DNA from: Clitopilus passeckerianus
Taxonomy: Eukaryota; Basidiomycota; Agaricomycetes; Agaricales; Entolomataceae
DNA length: 64,000 nt
Assembly: GCA_944990035.1 (NCBI GenBank)
Contig: CALYLX010000145.1
Coordinates: forward strand, 558,001 to 622,000
Direction of reading: 5' to 3'
Below the pieces are notes generated by a model that ran no database searches, was not told the origin of the DNA, and worked only from the letters and a program-made list of their open reading frames with translations. A program made the position numbers and the translations under genes. Below are positions 10,537 through 22,128 of the stretch, one piece after another (positions within the stretch are counted from its first letter, which is position 1; the number at the start of each line of letters is the position of its first letter).

Positions 10537-13221
10537 CTACTTATTACCAACCCCAAAAACACCCTTAACCCTCTCCCTCCTCTCTCTCTTCTCCTCAACC
10601 TCCCTCCGCACCTCCCTCTCCACCTCCTCATCCGTAACATTCCCACCAAACGAATACCACACAACCGTCGCGATACCCAGTAGAGCGGAGAGTATACACC
10701 TATCATGTCAACGTATCAGCATCGTATCCATATTCTTCAAGTTCTCGTTCTCCCCTCCTCGCCTCGAACAATCCGAAGAAGCGAGACGAGAGCAGAAGAG
10801 AACTTTATCGAAGTAGAAGATACTCACCCAACCAACGCCCCTACCCCCTTGGGTCTCCACCCAAGCACCTGCTGCCACGGTCCCCTGGGTAATCCAGTCA
10901 AATCACCAACCTCTGCACCCGTATGTCCAGCCGCGTTTCCTTCAGATTTAATCCCCAAGGCTTTACAGTGATCATACATCACCGACGGGACTGTGTTCCG
11001 CTTCTGCGCGAGGAGGGGCGCTTCGATGATTTGTAGTGCGAGCCCAGCTTCCAGGTGCCATTCGATGTGGCCTAGGAGGGAGCGTTAGCGACCTGTCTCA
11101 GCTCTCATTCTCTCGTTCTCTCGTTTCTATCCTTTACCACTCGAGCCGCGAGTCGAATCGAAAGGAAGAGCAGAGAGATAGAGAAGCTACGCGAACCAAC
11201 TCACAATGCAAAAACCAAACCCCCGGGTTATCACCCCTAAACCTAATCCTCACACTCTCCCCACTCGGAATCTGCACTGTATCCCTCCTCACCGGGTTCT
11301 TCTGGTTCTCATCCAGTGGTGGATTCAATTCCGGGTCGTCTGAAGTGTAATCGGTGGCGCGGGAGATGATTTGGAATTTGTGGCCGTGGAGATGGCTGCG
11401 GTACGCAGTCAATAAGCCGGTTAGAAGAGAGAAGAGAGAGACTAACAAAGGATGTTTCCCAGCATCCCCATTCTTAATAACCACATCCACCACCTCCTCT
11501 CCCCCTCCATCCCCTCCATCCCCTCCCAACTCCGGACTAACAACCCAACTCAACTCCCCATAAACCCCCACACCCGCTCCATCATCCCCCCTCGTCGCAT
11601 TCCCCCCCAAACTCAACGCCGAGAACACCGCAGGCACAACAGGTGTATTAAACGTCACCCCATTAAACATCGCCCTATTCGCCCCGTCGTCCATCGTGTC
11701 GAATGTGACTTCGACTTCTATCACTTTTACGGGTTTTGAGGTGTTGGTGGAGGGGTTGATGGAGGGGAGGTAGATGGGTTCCGGGAGGGAGGGGACGAGG
11801 GTGAGGTCCGGGGTGTCGTGGTAGGCGTCTATGAAGCCGAGGTCTGTGAGGGGGAGGGAGGCGTCACGGTTGTAGGTTATGGAGGAGGTAATATCTATTC
11901 CACCGCGTGTAAGTACCCACTCTCGTTCGAAGAAGGAAGGAAGAGGAAAGGAACGTACTCGGCTGCAACCCATCCGGCACCGTATCAAACATATCCGTAT
12001 CCATATTCGCATGTATCGCCCAATTCTTCATCTCACTCCCCGTATCGTTTCGTGCAGTGACCAGAACACTGTACCGCTGCGCTACCGTGATGGACAACAA
12101 ATCAATCGGGGATTCTTCCACGTCCGTCTGGCGTCAAAGCTCGATTAGCATCCATTCCAGTCTCTTCAAGTTATACTTCGGGTAATGGGAGCACACTCAC
12201 ACCATCAACCTCAACAATCCTCATCTCATGTCCATCAATCCAGAAGAAAAACGCACTGAACCCACTCGTGTTCACCACCCTCAGCCTATACGTCTTCCCC
12301 GGCTCGAAGGGCAGCGTAGCGTTCTCGTTGAAGCCTACTTTGTTCGTTGCTGCATGCGGCGAGGGCGAGGGGTTCAAAGAGTTGGGTATAGGTGGGAGGT
12401 ATTGGCCGTTTGTGGCGTAGTACACCAGAGCCGAATCTGCAGTGGCGGTGAGTAACTGAATGACGAAGGGTAGGAAATAACTAACCAGGAACAGGCTCCG
12501 CCCCACCAGGATTCGAAATACTAATAAACTGCTTCAACAGATCCGGGTGTTCATCGTGGTACCAGTCGCCGAGGACGACGGTGAATTCTTGGTCGTAGGT
12601 GTGGACTTCTTTTTGTGGGTGGAGGAGGAGTGGGGCGCGGAGGCCGTCGACGTATTGGCCCTGTAGACGAACGAAGTGAGTGGGCGAGGGAAGAAGACAG
12701 GACAACGTAGATCGAAGAAAGAAGCACACACACCTTGGCATGTGAATGAACCCAATAAGTCCCCCATTGACCAGACGTATCGACGGGAATCACATAATCG
12801 AAGCTCCCGCCAGGTGGAATGCCACTATCGGTCTTCGTTAGCTTTGTTTCAATGAAGGAGTAGTGCAACTCACCACTCGGTAACACCAACGGCGCCGTCC
12901 ATCCAACTGGTGGAATTAAAAAACATGCCGTGGTGATGCAACGACGTAGGCTGGTCGAGTCCATTCGTAGCATGTACCACGAGCGAGTCGGTCGTGTTCA
13001 CATCCAATGGCGGAGGCCTACCATGTCTTTAGTCACATGTGATAGATAAGAAAAAAACTCGACACGTACGGCCAAGTTCCGTTGACGCCAATGACCCGCC
13101 TCTCAGCGAGTCCATCTGGGTTGACACCCTCGACGTAGGTGATGTTCCACCAGACTTCATGCACACCTGCGTTGACGACAGACGACAAAGCTCCCAAGCT
13201 AAGGAGAGAACGGAGTAGCAT
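10537..13221 (-). CDS. FET3: Fet3-type multicopper ferroxidase
   Basis: Ten exons: 13221-13070, 13017-12874, 12824-12734, 12660-12486, 12436-12201, 12127-11959, 11894-11447, 11395-11205, 11071-10828 and 10699-10537. The protein starts with a signal peptide (LLRSLLSLGALSSVVNAG). All copper-ligand motifs are visible: TSLHHHG, YWVHSHAK, HPFHLHGHKF and FLHCHIEWHLEAGL. The last two are complete only after splicing, which confirms the model. Near the C-terminus a single transmembrane helix (ILSALLGIATVVWYSF) precedes a charged cytosolic tail. It oxidises Fe(II) to Fe(III) at the plasma membrane and hands it to Ftr1. It is divergently paired with FTR1 across 396 bp, which fits co-regulation by iron. 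Confidence 0.95.
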
Positions 13222-13308
13222 AGTCGATAGGGAAGCGAAAAGACAGCATGGCGAGAGTTATAAGGAGGTCGGGAAGACGGTTGAAAGATGTCAGGCCGTA
13301 TTTGGATA

Positions 13309-13317
13309 ATCAGATAA
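13309..13317 (+). promoter_or_regulatory. Iron-GATA factor site ATCAGATAA
   Basis: Exact match to ATCWGATAA; this is the site nearest FET3 in the shared promoter. Confidence 0.75.
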
Positions 13318-13417
13318 CCCTGTGGTCTAGTCCCTTGTGCCGTGTGTAGATTTCCAACGAATTCCCAGCAACAGTCACCGGAATGAATAGAATTCGGATT
13401 AATTTGCAGGATAAATC

Positions 13418-13426
13418 TTATCAGAT
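13418..13426 (-). promoter_or_regulatory. Iron-GATA factor site ATCTGATAA
   Basis: Exact match to ATCWGATAA on the minus strand, 17 bp from the next site. Confidence 0.75.
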
Positions 13427-13443
13427 GACAGTTCGAGGGTGCA

Positions 13444-13452
13444 ATCTGATAA
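13444..13452 (+). promoter_or_regulatory. Iron-GATA factor site ATCTGATAA
   Basis: Exact match to ATCWGATAA in the centre-right of the shared promoter. Confidence 0.75.
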
Positions 13453-13498
13453 AAACATGTCAGTCTATTTTTATCAGCCAATCAAAAATTGCAATGTG

Positions 13499-13507
13499 AT
13501 CTGATAA
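13499..13507 (+). promoter_or_regulatory. Iron-GATA factor site ATCTGATAA
   Basis: Exact match to ATCWGATAA, about 110 bp before the FTR1 start codon. Confidence 0.75.
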
Positions 13508-13617
13508 GTGATTCGGGTCCATCTGAAGGCACGAGCATTCCCGAGGACACCCATTTCTCTAAAAGCACACCATGTCTTCTATCCACTACTCGGTTTCCCC
13601 CCTTGTCGTCCTTCAAA

Positions 13618-15118
13618 ATGGGCAAAAACCTCTTCTCCGTCCCAATTTTCTTCATCGTTTTCCGTGAAACACTCGAAGCTGCAATCATCATCTCTGTCCT
13701 TCTCGGCCTAGCTGACCAAATTGTGCATGATGACTCTAAGAGTACTCGGTCTGGGTCTACCACTCAAGTGGCTACCACTGCCGACGATGACAACAAAGAG
13801 ACCACGTCGGAAAGTGAAGGCAGCAGCACGGTCGACGATCAACCTCACCGACGTCGGTTACTCCGAAAGCTAAGGATTCAGGTATGTCCGTTTGATAGGC
13901 TTTCCAAGCTTTCTTGGCGCTGTGCTCATCATCTACTCACCACCCCCACAGATCCTCTTCGGCTCCCTCTCCGGCCTCCTAATCGCCCTCTCCATCGGCG
14001 CAGCCTTCATCGCCGTCTGGTTCACAAAGGCCTCCAACCTCTGGCAAAAATCCGAAGAGCTCTGGGAAGGCATATTCTCCCTCATCGCCTCCCTCATGAT
14101 CTTCGTCATGGGCGTCGGCATGCTCAAGATGGATAAGGCAAAGGCCAAGTGGAGGGTTAAGCTTGAGAGGGCGTTTGATGGCAAGTGTATGTGCCCTCTT
14201 ATATATATTTTTTTACCATGGAATGAATGGGACTGACGCCCTGCCACCCACGACAGCCCACCCAGACACCCAAACCCGCACCTCAAAATACGCCCTCTTC
14301 CTCCTCCCTTTCATCACCGTCCTCCGCGAAGGCCTCGAAGCAGTCGTATTCGTCGGCGGCGTCTCCCTCGGCCAACAAGCCACCGCTATCCCCATCGCCG
14401 CCATCGTCGGTATTATATGCGGTCTCCTCGTCGGGTTCCTTATCTACCAATTTGCTTCTCGTACAAGTAAGCCTCTCTCATCCCTTCTCTTCCCCTTCCT
14501 GTTTAATAACTCACCACCCCCGCCCACGCAGCCCTCCGCATGTTCCTCCTAACAACAACATCCCTCCTCCTCCTCCTCGGCTCCGGCCTCTTCTCCAAAT
14601 CCATCCTCTTCCTCCAACGCAACTCCTTCAACCGCCTCGTCGGATCCGACGTCGACGACCTAGCCTCCGCCGGCGACGGGCCAGGCTCCTACGACGTGAG
14701 GGGGAGTGTGTGGCACCTCAACTGCTGTAACCCGGAGAATAAGTTGGATGGGGATGGGTGGGGTGTGTTTGGTGCGATTTTTGGGTGGACGAATAGTGCG
14801 ACGTGTGAGTGTTCTCTCGTTCCCAGTCCCTCTGGTTTACATTAGATTAATATTAATGTTGTTGGGTGGGTAGTGGGTTCGGTGCTAGGCTACGTGTTCT
14901 ACTGGCTCGCCGTCATTGGGACGCTCATCTATATGAAGTGGTCTGAGGGGCGGACTACTATCCTCGGGTTCGAATCTGCTACCAGGAAGAGGAGGTTGGC
15001 GGAGAGGAAGAGGAGGGAGGAGGAGAAGGACGGGGGGTTGAATGTCCAGACGTTGGAGAAGGATCAGCCTGCTCAGCAGGGTGGGGAGGTTAGAGAGGAG
15101 GGGAGGGAGGATAAGTAG
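13618..15118 (+). CDS. FTR1: Ftr1-type high-affinity iron permease
   Basis: Five exons (13618-13881, 13952-14186, 14257-14466, 14532-14804, 14874-15118) encode 408 residues. The two iron-binding R-E-x-x-E motifs of the OFeT family are present: RETLEA in helix 1 and REGLEA in helix 4. About seven hydrophobic helices can be seen. An acidic Ser/Thr/Asp-rich loop (residues ~42-80) and a charged Lys/Glu-rich C-terminal tail are typical of the family. I chose the ATG at 13618 because it starts directly before the first helix (MGKNLFSVPIFF). The in-frame upstream codon at 13489 would place 43 poorly conserved residues in front and overlap the regulatory sites. The protein forms the plasma-membrane iron-uptake complex with Fet3 next door. 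Confidence 0.95.
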
Positions 15119-16145
15119 ATGGGTATTGGGGTGGTATTTAACTAGCTTGATTTTTGTTGTTCCCTTTTCGACTTTTTTCGACTTTGGATTTAGATTTGGA
15201 TGCGAATGCAATATTGGGTGGTGGTTTACCCTAGATTAGATTTGTGCGACACATGAAGTGAGGAGCGATATGTGGTCCATTACAAGCCAATTTTAAGCCA
15301 TACATCAAGCTCAAGTCCAATGAATGATACCACGAACAGGCTATTGGGTGCAGTGGACGTGCTACACCCAGACTGCCTGTCCATATCCATGTTGAAAGTC
15401 GAGAGAGCCACAGTTCTGAATCGCGTTCCCACCCAAAATATGGAATGTGAAGCTTTCGTAGAGAGCAGACCAAGGGTTATGTTTTTCACACAAGGGTTCA
15501 CCTGGTCAACTGCTGGTCAACGCGGCCAATTGACCAGCTAATTGGCCGGCCATTGACCAATGTTGACCAGGTACCGGTCCCATCATTGGCCGTTGTTGAC
15601 CAGACACTTGGCCGGATTGACCGTGATTGACCCGATACTTGACCAGACACTTGGCCGGCCATTGACCATTATTAATTAGTTGCTTGGCCCGTCATTGGCC
15701 GTTATTGTCCAGTTTCTTGACTATCCAATGACCAGGCTAACACTGACTCGTCCAGGACATATTTGTCATGAATGCACTCTCCGAGGGAGATCCTAGCGAC
15801 ATACGTGCAATCTGAATGAGTCATACAGAGCCACCATGGAGAGAGAAGGGGCATTAATGCAGGTAGCAAGGATCTCATTCATCTATATATGTACGAAAAC
15901 GTGAAGTCGGAAGTCGTAAGGGGTATGTAAGATACATATGTCGGGGTATATCTACAGCACAAAAGTCTAATAGGTCGATACGAGTCCAAATGAGAGCATG
16001 CGTATGAGCCTCTCTCAGTCATAGGCAATGCAAGTCAATCCAGCCATCCAAGCCAGGCTAAATTCCCCTACCGCCACCTCTCCCAACCCATCTATTATCT
16101 AGCCCTCCTCGCCCACGCCAGCCGTCAGCTGCTCAAGGGTCGTAT
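15119..16145. other. Intergenic region holding a TTGACC/TTGGCC array
   Basis: This 1-kb region lies between the convergent 3' ends of FTR1 and the zinc-finger/RING gene. It holds no supported gene. Its centre (15495-15745) is a degenerate short-motif array listed separately. Confidence 0.5.
15495..15745. repeat. Degenerate minisatellite of TTGACCA and TTGGCCGG motifs
   Basis: Within 250 bp the words TTGACC or its complement GGTCAA and TTGGCC recur about twenty times. Longer words repeat exactly: TTGGCCGGCCATTGACCA at 15542 and 15649, and TTGACCAGACACTTGGCCGG near 15596 and 15641. The motifs are spaced irregularly by 3-12 bp. The array carries no open frame. Confidence 0.7.
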
Positions 16146-19100
16146 TCAAGAATACAAATGCAACCTAAACAAACAATACAACAAGGTCGGTGTCTGGCAG
16201 ACAGGACATTCCGAGTGTTGAGCGACGTGGCGAGTTATGCATCTATCAATCACCACTCAGTTTCAGTTCTCAAAAGCAGAATAGAAGAACAAGACGGGGG
16301 TGGGGATAGAGTAAAGGAGACGCGACTTACCGATAACAAAACAAATGCCCACACATAGTCGCCGTCATCTCGATACACGGGTCGCTCTTGCATAGTCTAC
16401 AATGCACTCTCGGAGAGGCGAACGTCTCAGCAGGGGTCATCCCCATACTATGTGCCCTGCTGATACCCCCCAGGTAACCTCCTGGGTACCGCTCGGATAT
16501 TGCGGTCTGCGGCTCCTTCGGCTCGTACAACTGGATCTCTGGACGAGGTGGGGTTTGGGTAAGGGTCACTAGGGTGCTTGTTCTAGTCGGTGCAGGACGT
16601 TTATCTTGATCGTTCTCAGCCTCCTTGTCCTTATCGAGTTGTGCCTGGTCTTGAGCTTCTGTAAGTGATTGCGGTGGTTCTTCGCGATGCTCGACTCCTG
16701 ATTCTCCCGGAACAACGGGAGGTGGAACAGGGGACGCCCGGACAGATCTAGCTTCAGGCGTATAAAACGCCCCGGCTGGAATGGGGGAGGGGGATGCTGG
16801 ATCACGGTTCTTGCCCGTGTTCCCAACTCCGTTCCCTCCAGCTTCGGAAACAGAAGCTGAGAGCTGAGTCATAGCATCTTGCCTAGACATGTGCAATTCC
16901 CGATGAGGTTGGTCCTGCACCTTCTCCCGATCGTTTTCAGCCTCCCAAAGATCATCCGAATCCATAGCATCAAAACTCGTAGGCACGCTCTCTAACGAAT
17001 CAAGCACTGAGGCAGGGCTCATTCGGGGTGAGGAGCTTGATACCGTCCTTGCGTGTGTTTGGGCTTGGGTCTGGACCTGTGCTTGTGGTTGGAGCTGGCT
17101 AGATATCGTCGCCTGGTTCTCGTTCTGGGTATGGGCTTGGATATGGGCATTCGTGCTGGTATTGACCCTGGTATAGGTGTCGGTATTGACAGGGGTATGG
17201 GTATTTGGGAAAATTTGGGTAGGTTGCAGCTGAGTAAGACTCTTTGCATCCCTGCCCATTCTCGGAGGGGACCACATCCGATCCAGAGGCTGAGGTTGAG
17301 TCGCTCCACTGGCTGTCGACCTCAGCCTCGGCGAAGGAGTTGTAGACTCCTTCAACAATACACTCGTTGTTGTGGCATCAACCGGTCGAGTGTTTCTTTC
17401 CTCCCTCGGGCTATCCTGAGCGAACGAATCGCCCTCAGGATATATAGGCGTCTGCAGCAATGGGGACATACCCAGCACTGACGGGGGCGGAGGTAGAGTA
17501 GGTAGGTCGAATGGCGAGAAAACTTCGGGGGATTGGATACATGAGGAGCCTGATCCAGATCTGGCTGAACCATGGCTGCTTGGCAATTGAACTTTCCATG
17601 GCATTGGTGGGTGGAATGTCGGCGGGGATGCGGGCTTTGAAAACCGAAATCAGCTGAGGTCAAAGAAAGAATGAGGGAGAAAGTTCTTACCAGCCTAATT
17701 TTCCAAGGATTCTCTCCTGCACCAATTGATGAACCAGACTCAGCCCTTGTCAGAAGACTAGGTGCTAATAGTCTATTCGTCATGGCATTGACATCCCTAT
17801 TCCAACCACCACCATTTGTGCTAGGACCCTCGATTCCTTCTCTGGACGTCTTCTGCATAGCCATCCTCTCCCTCCATGTCGGCAACCCCGTTACCGTACT
17901 CGCAGGGGTGGTTGAGGCGGTCGTGTTTCCTTCCGTCGGTGCCGCCCAACTAGGACCAGGCCTTGCCATTGAAGCAGAAGCAGAATATCCACGACTCCTC
18001 GGCAGATCATTGGCAGCGCCCGGTGCCCACGATACTGGTGCAGGGCCAGGGAAGGAGCTGGTCGGAAGATTGACACTCCTAGACGCGACAGGAATGCCGC
18101 TGGATTGAAGGTATGCCGGTCTACTAGGACCAGCGAGCGAAGCTGCTTGCATAGCGCTTCTTTCGGACCAGACATTTCTTGGGGGGCTGGCCGGTGCAAT
18201 CAAAGTTTGGTCATTAGAACGACCAATTTCGTTCGGCGTGACTGGTAGAGGTCGACGCCATGGAGAAGGCCCTGCCGACCCTCCTGTCGCATATAATTGT
18301 CTTGTTGGCTTGTAGGCAGCTCCGTTGTTCGACAGTCCCTGGATATTCTGTAACAAGAGTGAGTAATTTATTTATTGTTGTACGGAGCAAAAACCGGCTC
18401 ACCTGCCAAACACCAAGAGGTACGCTCTCAGGAGGTGGGAGTGCGCTGAGAGGACTGAACAGGGGCGTCTGCTCGTCTTTAATCTGCGCAGCGTATTTCC
18501 TTGGGAGAATGAGAGCTGGAGACGGCGTATGTTGCCTCATGCTTGCAGCTACGTCGATATGTGCCTATTGATCTCGTCAACCTCATATCAAAGAATTCAT
18601 TGAAATTCAACGCACCCTCAATGACGGAGGTATTGCTGCGGGGAAACTATGGTTTAGCCTCGGTGAGGTAGTAGCATCGGGCCGAGGTGGCATAGGGGGA
18701 GATGATATCGGGGTGGTGGTGGCCTGTATCATTGTTGGATTAGCACACACGAGGACGAAACATGCCGGGAAAACTCACATAGACCTGAGAAAGCTGAGGA
18801 GAAACAACCGCAGCATTCTGAATTGGGGATTCTGGGGTTCCCGGAGCACTTGCAGGTGGTGGTTGAGTCGGTGCGTCCAAAACAACGCTTTCTGACTCTG
18901 GTAGCGGTTCCGGAACGAAAGGGTGGTCCGTCGTAATGTGCTAGAGCAACATCCGTCAATAATCGCAATGACAGGCCATGATTCAGACAGATTCATACCT
19001 CCGAAAGCGTTGATTCATCCCTAAAGCCTTGCTCGCACTGCGGGCAAGTTGGGTGACTAGGTGACTGGGTGTAGTGTGTTTTTAGCGTGTCTTCGCAGAG

Positions 19101-19575
19101 CATGATTCCACAAAGGTCGCATGGTCTTTGGTGCTGTGGGAGTTTGAGTCAGTCATACGTCATTTCGAAAAACACGAGGGTGTTGGTAGCTACCTCATCT
19201 CTCTCAGCATGGTCCTTGAAACCACGCCCACATCGGGCGCAGTTAGGGTGTGAGGCATGACCTCGATAGTGACTTTGTAAAGCTGCAGGGCTTTTGAACG
19301 TTCTGTTGCAGCTTTCGCAATCAAAAGTAGGGGGGTGTTTGTTTGCCATATGCTGCCGAGATGAAGCAAGCGAAAGTCAGCAAGCGAGGAAGCGTGAAAG
19401 GGACCAGAGAAACCCTGTCTGGGGATGAACGTACCATATCGCGTGCAGATTGGCAGTTGAAACGTCGATCGCATATTGAGCAGAATGGATGTTCGAGGCT
19501 AGAGCTCTTCAGATGGGCCTGCAGTGCCTCCTTGTGAGCGAAGCTTCTATCGCAGGGATCACAGCGGTGAGGCAT
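16146..19575 (-). CDS. C2H2 zinc-finger protein with C-terminal RING finger
   Basis: Nine exons (19575-19435, 19352-19194, 19133-18999, 18940-18779, 18723-18616, 18564-18403, 18347-17691, 17634-16331, 16242-16146) total 2925 nt, or 974 residues, with frame kept throughout. Residues 1-160 hold about six Cys2His2-type units (CDPCDRSFAHKEALQAH, CESCNRTFKSPAALQSH, CARCGRGF, CDLCGIMLCEDTLKTH, CPQCEQGF). A long Pro/Ser/Gln-rich disordered middle follows. The last two exons build a RING: CRLCKSDPC...MCGHLFCYR continuing into CITRHVAQHSECPVC, complete only after splicing. A RING after this layout suggests an E3 ubiquitin ligase that recognises nucleic acid or protein through its fingers. The substrate is unknown. 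Confidence 0.8.
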
Positions 19576-20202
19576 GTCCGTTGTGAGTTACTGGTACGGG
19601 AAAAGAAAAACGCTAGATGATGGCGGAATCCAACAAAGGCAGGTATAAGAGCACCAGGCGGAGCATATACACAGGGTTATGGGCTATACAGCGGGAGCTG
19701 ACGATGAGTCAAATCAGAACATGAGGCAGCCTGTTAAAAGAACGTGAGGATGCGGCGTGTTGACTGCAGGGCGGCTATTCGACTTCGGGTGATTCGCAGC
19801 TTCCTTTGTAGTGACGGCCATGTCTGGGAAGATGACAAGAAAGTCTATTGTTTCTTTGAAATGATATTCAATCGATTGTTCGGTCTAAAAAGTAAATTAC
19901 AGAGCAGCGCAAAGACTCCGTTGTGATGGCGAAAGCAATAGGGCAAACCCCGATTTGGATGTACCTTGATTGTCGTACCACGACCAAGCCCCATTTAGCA
20001 TGAGCTTTGGGTTTCTCGACATGCGCACAAATGCCTTTTAAAGAATTGGGGGGACTATCCTGGGATTATCCTATTGAATCATAGTATCATTACATGGGAA
20101 AATCATTACTGCAGAACATCATAAATAACGTAGATGAACCGTGCGTGTGTAAGAATCGTTCGAGAGTAGGAGAAAAAGGGTGCGGCAACGCAAAGAGGGT
20201 AT
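19576..20202. other. Intergenic region, nothing recognised
   Basis: This 627-bp region lies between the start of the zinc-finger/RING gene and the 3' end of the DUF4336 gene. Only short unsupported frames were seen. Confidence 0.35.
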
Positions 20203-21208
20203 TTAGGAGAGGAAAGGCTTCAAACCCTTCTTCCAGGCGCCGGTGCCATCGGTCTCAATAACATTCTGATATGTTTTGTCAGATTGCGAAGGTAACAAGG
20301 AAAAAGTTTAATCTTACTCCGTGGCAAGGAATGATCTTGGAGATTTGCCATCCAGCGACGGTGCTGGCATCGCGGCGCATAGCCCTGGGGATAAAGCTTG
20401 AGCAGGACTAAATTAGGGGTGGCGGAGGAACTCACTCTTTGTCGACACCAAGGCCACCAACGGACTTTTGTTGCAGCCAGGAAGATGGGCTAATGCTACC
20501 AAGGATGGGGAATTTGCCGGACATCTTAGTCTTAGAATACTGTGAACAATAGTCAGTACGAAGAGGATCTTTATAGGTCTAGAGAATAGCTTACTTGTTC
20601 GGTGGCGGGGAGATTGAAGATGAGGTCGGCCTCAAGCAAGACCCCAGACTCTACGTGGTAGTAGACAACATCCTTGTTCTTGTAACCAGTGAAGTGGACG
20701 GCCTTGATCTCATCTTCGAAGGGATACACAGTGCCAACGGGATCCTTGCCCCAAGCTGAATACGCCACTGCTCAGCAACTCCGCGGCTCTAAGGAAGAGA
20801 AGAAGACTTACCGCCATCGAAAGTCAGGCCCTGGGTTTCAGGGACTTGAGTAGCCTCTACGGGTGCGTAGAGTTTAGCATTGGGGTATGCCTTCTTGAAG
20901 TCGCCGAGATAGAGGTAGTGGACAGCGTTGATACCGCAAATGTACTGGACAGGGCCGAGCTCGTCAATCTTGGCCTTGGTCTCGGCGTCAAGGATGGTTG
21001 ACGCCATTATCCATACGCCACCATCCTTGAGCTTGATGGCGGTCGACCTGCCACCGAAGGGGATGAAGCCTGAGCGGGTGAAAGGCCTGGAGAAGGTCCA
21101 GACGTTCTTAGTAACCTATAAGCGAGAGTCAGTTGAAGATGCGATTGAAACTTTGTGGGTGACCCTGAACTGAACGCCACTGACCTCACGGATAACGGTC
21201 TCCGACAT
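20203..21208 (-). CDS. DUF4336 / metallo-beta-lactamase-like protein
   Basis: Six exons: 21208-21185 (an 8-codon first exon, MSETVIRE), 21115-20812, 20755-20595, 20539-20436, 20394-20318 and 20265-20203. They give about 243 residues. The sequence (VWTFSRPFTRSGFIPFGGRSTAIKL, GPVQYICGINAVHYLYLGDFKKAYPNAKLYAPV, EADLIFNLPATEQ, SKIIPCHGNVIETDG) fits the DUF4336 family. This family resembles metallo-beta-lactamase hydrolases but lacks a full HxHxDH site; the HYLYL and CHG histidines remain. It is common in agaricomycetes and probably cytosolic. Substrate and role are not known. Confidence 0.8.
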
Positions 21209-22128
21209 TCTAGATGGTGGTTACTTTTGTTGAGAGAAGGGTTGAGTGCGAGCGTGGTCTACTCATTCCAGTAACGCGGCTGGAGGCTTTTATAAGTGAG
21301 AGTCCCCACTGTGTGTCCGAACCGGGTAACTGTGACCAATGTGGACAGGCTGCCCCGAGCGGAGGTTTGGCTGGGCTACTGGGCCTAACCGCTCTTCACC
21401 GTTCCGCCACCTCAATCTGACAGGCGTCCATCGTTTGTGATTCATATGTAGTAGAACCACATCATGTTTCCCTGTAGAGGCGCAAGACATGCGCGCTGCA
21501 GCAGCTTATCCTGTTCAAGTATCTTCCCAGGCATGTGCAATTCGAAGTATAGATACCCTTGCTATCTCTCACACATACGACGTCGTGGCTTGCCCGGGGC
21601 TCAGTACCTAAGGGGTTGCAAGGCTGCCGACGAAACATTAACACCTTATCACCCTCAATGACGGCTCGTTGTCGCCACTATCTGGTACTATCGCACAACA
21701 GATCTCCGAGTAGGAATCCATTCAAGTGAAGTAGCAGCCCACTAACAGTCACCGTCGGCGGATCCCAAAGGCGGTGTTGGAACGGGAAAATGTACCTGTA
21801 GGTATGTTAGAATGAATTTGCTTCCTCCAGAGCGAGCCGAGAGCTCTCCTCATGTGTCCGATCTGCAAGATCGAGACCTTCTCCCCCTCTTCCAAGTCCT
21901 CGACCAACGTGTTCACCAAAATAGGACCCAGGTTTGGCGTTGATTGTCGCATATGGGCTACAATACGAACTCATCAGAGTCCCAACAAGCTTCGGCACAA
22001 AATTCCGATACTAGTGCTACACAAGCTGGTAAAATACATAAATTATAACAGAAACAGCTGGAAGAAACACACGGCCGCGGGTCCTTGGTACTCGGGTTCC
22101 AAACACGACAACAAAAGTCCGTCATCAT
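21209..22128. other. Intergenic region, no supported gene
   Basis: This region lies between the DUF4336 start and the HIR1 3' end. Frames near 21749-21998 (minus) have no recognisable features. No repeat was seen. Confidence 0.3.

Larger units (their letters stand above)
13222..13617. promoter_or_regulatory. Bidirectional FET3/FTR1 promoter with four ATCWGATAA sites
   Basis: Perfect ATC(A/T)GATAA sites occur at 13309-13317 (+), 13418-13426 (-), 13444-13452 (+) and 13499-13507 (+). A partial TTATCAGCC lies at 13471-13479. This 9-bp sequence is the known site of the iron-responsive GATA repressors (Urbs1, SreA and relatives) of fungi. Repression of both genes when iron is plentiful is therefore expected. 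Confidence 0.8.

Noticed and set aside
13489..13617. Upstream in-frame ATG of FTR1
   Set aside because: It would add 43 residues before the conserved N-terminal helix and overlaps the regulatory GATA cluster.
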